From contig JALTUB010000359.1 in NCBI GenBank assembly GCA_027047745.1, positions 1 through 29,372 of the forward strand: a stretch of DNA of 29,372 bases, read 5' to 3'. The DNA is from Sulfurimonas sp. GTDB taxonomy: Bacteria > Campylobacterota > Campylobacteria > Campylobacterales > Sulfurimonadaceae. A program made the position numbers and the translations under genes. Below the pieces are notes generated by a model. It did no database searches. It was given only the letters and a program-made list of their open reading frames with translations, and was not told the DNA's origin. The stretch's first letter is position 1, and each line of letters starts with the position of its first letter. Positions 25,559 through 29,372 of the stretch are shown piece by piece.

Positions 25559-27226
25559 TTAAGCAGTATATAGATACCTCTTAATCTTTTTAGTCGGAGT
25601 TTTAACAAAAGGTTCTATCTGTTCAACAAATTTTACCATTCTTGAAAAAGATGAAATTTTTGAGTTTACTTCTACTCTCATATTTTCAAGTAAACTGCTT
25701 ATATCGTTACGAATCTCTTCATCAGTTTTATAGTCACCTTTGAACATCTTATCTATTATTGCATAGTCTAAGTGAATCTTTGCAATAAGTTTGTCATCAT
25801 CTCTTTGCATGACAAGAGAGTCTAAAACAAGCTCATTTTGATTTATCCTAGCTTCTATCTGCTCTGGATAAATATTTTCGCCACCACTTCCAATGATTAC
25901 ATTTTTACTTCTACCACTTATAAATAAATATCCATCTTCATCTATATAACCCAAATCACCTGTAAAAAACCAACCATCATCCATAACCTCAGCAGTTTGT
26001 TTTTCATCTTTATAGTAGCCCATCATGACACTTGGAGACTTAACTATTATTTCACCCTCGCCACTCTCTTTGTCTTTATCACGAATTTTTATCTCAACAC
26101 CAACCATAGCTAAACCAGTAGAACTTATCTTTATGGTTTCACCTAGTCTTGAACCAGCGATTAGTGGTGAAGTTTCGGTTAGTCCATAACCTATGATATA
26201 AGGAAATTTAGCATCTATAAGAAATTGCTCTACAAAAGGAGAGATACCTGCTCCACCAATACCAAAAAAACGCAGTTTTCCACCAAAAGTTTCAAGAAGT
26301 TTTTTACCTGCTATCCTATTTAGTAATTTTCTAAAAAATGATATAGAATATATAGACCTCATGATAAATGAGCTTGTGAACTTAGGTAAAACTTTACTTT
26401 TATATATCTTTTCTATGATAAGAGGGACACTTAACATCATCGTTGGTTTTACAATAGAAAATGCTTTTAAAAGTACACTCGGTGTTGGTACTTTATCTAT
26501 ATACACAACACTAGAACCATGTAAAATAGGAACTAGAAGTCCAACAGTACACTCAAGAGTGTGAGCAAGAGGTAGTATAGATAAAAATACATCATATTCT
26601 TTAATATTAATATTTTTATATGCACTCATAGTATTTGTTACAAGGTTTTTGTGAGATAGCATTACACCTTTTGAATGACCTGTAGTTCCAGATGTATAAA
26701 TAAGTGCTGCCATATCATCTTCTTTTACTTCTTCGTTTTTAAAAGGTGTTATTTTATCTACAATCTTAGCACTATAACTCTTGTTTGAGAGTTCATCTAT
26801 TAAACTCAAATCATCAACTTTTATAGTGCATTTAAAATCATGAGTATCAAAATCTTCAATAGTTGATTTATGCTTATCTGATACAAATACTGCCTTAGCT
26901 TCTGAATGTCTTATGATATGGTGAACATCCTCAACATGAAAGTCTGGAAGTACAGGGACTACTACAGCCCCAAAGTAAGTTACACTAAAGTAAGCAACAC
27001 CCCAGTTTGGCATATTTTCAGAGAGAAGAATAACTTTATCTCCCCTTTTTATTCCATTGTTTTGAAGTGTTTGTACCATTGCTTTAACTTTTTCATTAAA
27101 ATCTTTATAAGTCATAGCCTTTTGAGAAACCTTGCTAAAAGCATCATTGTTAGCATAAAGGTCAATAGAACGGTCAAGTAGTGCTGGTAGAGTAAAGTTT
27201 TTTATACCTTCATAAGGATATATCAT
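25559..27226 (-). CDS. Long-chain acyl-CoA ligase-like AMP-binding enzyme
   Basis: Member of the ANL adenylate-forming superfamily; it activates a carboxylic acid, probably a fatty acid, with ATP and CoA. The 555-residue product carries the P-loop YTSGTTGHSKG at 177-187 and LPLAHTLECTVGLL. GYGLTETSP follows (A5 motif), then GWFFTGDLGYIDEDGYLFIS (A7) and GRSKNVIIGSGGENIYPEQIE (A8). Near the end, TKKIKRYLY holds the probable catalytic Lys547. Size and motif order fit FadD/long-chain ligases better than acetyl-CoA synthetase, but the substrate cannot be read from sequence. AGAGG lies 5 nt before the ATG, and the only longer start option is lacking. The gene stands alone on the minus strand between psd and a membrane-protein pair, with no other beta-oxidation genes near. 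Confidence 0.9.
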   Translation of the reverse strand: MIYPYEGIKNFTLPALLDRSIDLYANNDAFSKVSQKAMTYKDFNEKVKAMVQTLQNNGIKRGDKVILLSENMPNWGVAYFSVTYFGAVVVPVLPDFHVEDVHHIIRHSEAKAVFVSDKHKSTIEDFDTHDFKCTIKVDDLSLIDELSNKSYSAKIVDKITPFKNEEVKEDDMAALIYTSGTTGHSKGVMLSHKNLVTNTMSAYKNINIKEYDVFLSILPLAHTLECTVGLLVPILHGSSVVYIDKVPTPSVLLKAFSIVKPTMMLSVPLIIEKIYKSKVLPKFTSSFIMRSIYSISFFRKLLNRIAGKKLLETFGGKLRFFGIGGAGISPFVEQFLIDAKFPYIIGYGLTETSPLIAGSRLGETIKISSTGLAMVGVEIKIRDKDKESGEGEIIVKSPSVMMGYYKDEKQTAEVMDDGWFFTGDLGYIDEDGYLFISGRSKNVIIGSGGENIYPEQIEARINQNELVLDSLVMQRDDDKLIAKIHLDYAIIDKMFKGDYKTDEEIRNDISSLLENMRVEVNSKISSFSRMVKFVEQIEPFVKTPTKKIKRYLYTA

Positions 27227-27328
27227 GATGACCTCTTTTTACGCAAGTTTACGATTATTATACAGAAAATATATGAATATATAGCAAAAAAAGAGTACAA
27301 TTTGAAATATTTATTTGGAGAAAAATAT

Positions 27329-27709
27329 ATGAATTTACATAAGATTATATCAGGCTCTTTTATTCTTTTAGCCATGACAGTTAACTTTGGCTTTTTTTAT
27401 GGTGACCCAACTATACTTATAGAACATAGTGCCTTTGAACTATTTGCGTCTATAGTTATAAACCTCATCGCAACAGTTTTAAAACTTGGAGATAGAACAC
27501 AACTAGGTTCTGTTTTACTTGCAACAAGTATAGTTGCTGATATTCAACTAATAGCTTCAGCTACTGTATGGGCATTTGCTGAGTATGTTATGAGTGATTT
27601 TGGTATGGAAGCAGTTGTAGCTATTATTTCACTCTCAGGTGGAGCTTTGATTGCTAACATTGTATCTGTTATACTTTTTATCGGCGATACTTTGAAATCT
27701 AAAAGATAA
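27329..27709 (+). CDS. Small four-helix integral membrane protein (possibly DUF6394 family)
   Basis: The 126-residue product has four predicted membrane helices (about 5-23, 35-52, 58-84 and 94-118) joined by short loops and a basic KSKR tail. I choose the ATG at 27329 because GGAG at 27317-27320 is 8 nt away; an in-frame TTG at 27302 has no ribosome site. I do not recognise a function. It resembles a small uncharacterised family I recall from this phylum (DUF6394), which is a weak memory. It lies 12 nt before the potassium channel gene on the same strand, so co-expression and a possible partnership in the membrane are reasonable inferences. Confidence 0.75.
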   Translation: MNLHKIISGSFILLAMTVNFGFFYGDPTILIEHSAFELFASIVINLIATVLKLGDRTQLGSVLLATSIVADIQLIASATVWAFAEYVMSDFGMEAVVAIISLSGGALIANIVSVILFIGDTLKSKR

Positions 27710-27721
27710 TATAAATTAACT

Positions 27722-29371
27722 ATGAATGAACAAATAATATGGATTATACTAAGGCGACTTAGAACACCATTTTTGATTTTGATTGTTACTTTTGCTGTTT
27801 CAATAATAGGCTTAGTGCTAATTCCTGGTGTGGACAACAATGGCAACCCATATCATATGACTTTTTTTGATGCTTTTTATTTTGTAACATATATGGCAAG
27901 CACTATTGGATTTGGTGAAGCACCGTATAGTTTTGATTATTCACAAAGAATATGGGTTAGTTTTGCCATATATTTTACTGTTATTGGTTGGTTTTATGGG
28001 ATTGGGGCTACTGTATCACTTATGCAGGATGAAGCACTAAAAAAGGCACTTCGTAGAAATGCTTTTAGAAGACAAGTTAAAAGACTTTATGACCCTTTTT
28101 ATATTATACTGGGTTACAACAGCATTACAAAAAGCATAATTGATAGGATAAATGGACAAAATTATAGAGTTGTGGTTTTAGAAAAAAATGAAAAAAGAAT
28201 TGATGAGCTTATTGTAGAAAATTTTTATCCAAATGTTCCTGCTTTTATAGGAGATGCTACAAATCAAGAGATGTTAAAGATTGCAGGTATCCATCATAAA
28301 AACTGTGCAGGAGTTATATCTCTTTTTGAAAACGATATGATAAACTCTCAAATAGCAACTATCTGTAAAATTTTAAATAAAAAGCTTGATGTTATAGTCA
28401 AAGCTGCTTCCCCACAACAAGTAAAACACTTTGAAAATATGGGCTTAGATCATGTTAAAAATCCATTTGATATTATCTCTAAAAGAATCTTTTATGGTAT
28501 CACTGCACCGCATATTTGGCTTTTAGAGATGTGGATGTATGGGCATATACTTAAACTTAAAAAAAGAGACAGATTTCCAAAAGGTCGTTATATTGTTTAT
28601 GGATATGGTCGTATGGGACATGCTATTATCGATGGTTTAAAAAAAGCAGGCGTTGAGTATGTAAAACAAGAGATAGATACACAAGAGTATTTGAGTAGAA
28701 AAAACACAACTATCTTTGGAGATGATGAGGATATACAATCACTTATAGATTTAGATATAAAATCAAGTGATTGTATTATTGCCGCTACAAAAGATGACCT
28801 TTTAAATCTAACTATACTAAATACTGCTAAACAATTAAATCCTGATATTTTTACTATTGCAAGAGAAAACTCACTTGATGATCTAAATATTTTTAAAGCT
28901 GCAAAGGTAAATAAGATATATGTTGTTGAACAAATTTTAGCTGATGTTACTTACAAATACATCTCAAGACCTTTAGCTGATCTGTTTATTACAGAATCTA
29001 GAAAAAAAGATGAAGAGTGGGGTGAGGTTATTGTAAATATGTTAAATAATGTAACTGGTATGAACCCTATGTATTTTGAAACAAAATTAGATGATGAAAA
29101 TGCATACGCTTTAAATATAGAGTTAAACGCAGGTAAAAATATCACATTGGCAAGTCTAAGACGCTCTCGGGAAGATAGAAAAAATCTTTTAAATATTGTA
29201 TTTCTTCTTTTAAAGAGAGGTGAAGAGGTGTATTTGATGCCAGATTCTCACATGAACCTTCAAGTAGGAGATGAACTTCTAATCGTTTCAGATGCACAGA
29301 ACTATGAAGATTTTGAATATATCATCAACAATATATATGAACTAGAATATGTTTTAGGATATAGAGCTTAA
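27722..29371 (+). CDS. Two-RCK potassium channel (TM-pore-TM plus tandem TrkA-N/RCK domains)
   Basis: Predicted K+ channel of 549 residues. Helix 1 is about 15-36, a pore helix about 48-60, the filter TIGFGE at 61-66, and helix 2 about 75-99. The cytosolic part holds two RCK units: the first at about 126-265 with a degenerate nucleotide loop (LGYNSIT), the second at about 289-430 with an intact GYGRMG loop. A C-terminal TrkA-C-like region (about 455-545) has VGDELLIVSDAQ. The filter differs from the common TVGYGD. The known relative in this phylum is the Helicobacter pylori channel HpKchA (recalled, not computed). The single-chain tandem RCK arrangement differs from MthK, where each chain has one RCK. 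It is complete, ending at the TAA one base before the window end. Confidence 0.88.
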   Translation: MNEQIIWIILRRLRTPFLILIVTFAVSIIGLVLIPGVDNNGNPYHMTFFDAFYFVTYMASTIGFGEAPYSFDYSQRIWVSFAIYFTVIGWFYGIGATVSLMQDEALKKALRRNAFRRQVKRLYDPFYIILGYNSITKSIIDRINGQNYRVVVLEKNEKRIDELIVENFYPNVPAFIGDATNQEMLKIAGIHHKNCAGVISLFENDMINSQIATICKILNKKLDVIVKAASPQQVKHFENMGLDHVKNPFDIISKRIFYGITAPHIWLLEMWMYGHILKLKKRDRFPKGRYIVYGYGRMGHAIIDGLKKAGVEYVKQEIDTQEYLSRKNTTIFGDDEDIQSLIDLDIKSSDCIIAATKDDLLNLTILNTAKQLNPDIFTIARENSLDDLNIFKAAKVNKIYVVEQILADVTYKYISRPLADLFITESRKKDEEWGEVIVNMLNNVTGMNPMYFETKLDDENAYALNIELNAGKNITLASLRRSREDRKNLLNIVFLLLKRGEEVYLMPDSHMNLQVGDELLIVSDAQNYEDFEYIINNIYELEYVLGYRA

Positions 29372-29372
29372 T

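Noticed and set aside
1..29372. CRISPR array, toxin-antitoxin, phage, tRNA or rRNA genes, or a new defence system
   Set aside because: No spaced direct repeats, no cloverleaf-like or rRNA segments and no proteins of those classes were seen; nearly all bases are accounted for by housekeeping genes.

Overview
The window is a low-GC (roughly one third G+C by eye), densely packed bacterial chromosome segment, best explained as Campylobacterota, Sulfurimonas-like. The main reason is gene order. The run icd-mdh-sucC-sucD-oorDABC, the trio lolA / secA / LolC-LolE-type permease, and the pair thiL-truD are all arrangements I recall from Campylobacter jejuni. The monomeric isocitrate dehydrogenase and the four-subunit Oor enzyme fit as well. 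This assignment comes from recall, not from a search.

Layout. Positions 1-3384 hold the 3' part of uvrA, a coupled glycine-zipper lipoprotein gene and, on the minus strand, lolA. Positions 3546-11351 form an envelope block: secA, a Lol-type ABC permease coupled to it, a 1049-residue AsmA/YhdP-like protein on the minus strand, and mltG, whose 5' end overlaps the AsmA-like gene head to head. Positions 11472-22164 are one co-directional run of ten central-carbon genes: icd, two tandem malate dehydrogenases, fumC, sucC, sucD, then oorD-oorA-oorB-oorC. A clear intrinsic terminator follows at 22181-22213. Positions 22214-22690 contain a decayed IS66-family transposase remnant and a possible left end of that element. 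Positions 22812-25550 carry thiL, truD and psd as a tight plus-strand unit. A minus-strand long-chain acyl-CoA ligase gene converges on psd. The last part (27329-29371) is a small four-helix membrane protein followed by a two-RCK potassium channel.

How the genes work together. The carbon cassette encodes the enzymes that interconvert isocitrate, 2-oxoglutarate, succinyl-CoA and succinate, plus fumarate, malate and oxaloacetate. The 2-oxoglutarate step is ferredoxin-linked and therefore reversible, so the set could run oxidatively or as part of a reductive TCA cycle. ATP-citrate lyase and fumarate reductase are not in the window, so direction cannot be decided here. The SecA, Lol, AsmA-like, MltG and Psd genes all serve the cell envelope: protein export, lipoprotein sorting, probable lipid traffic, peptidoglycan cutting and phosphatidylethanolamine synthesis.

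I found no CRISPR array, phage, toxin-antitoxin, defence island or RNA gene. I see no convincing novel system. The most interesting points are a cofactor-site difference between the two tandem malate dehydrogenases, the paired small membrane protein and K+ channel with an atypical filter, the IS66 relic behind the oor operon, and the overlapping divergent AsmA-like/mltG starts.
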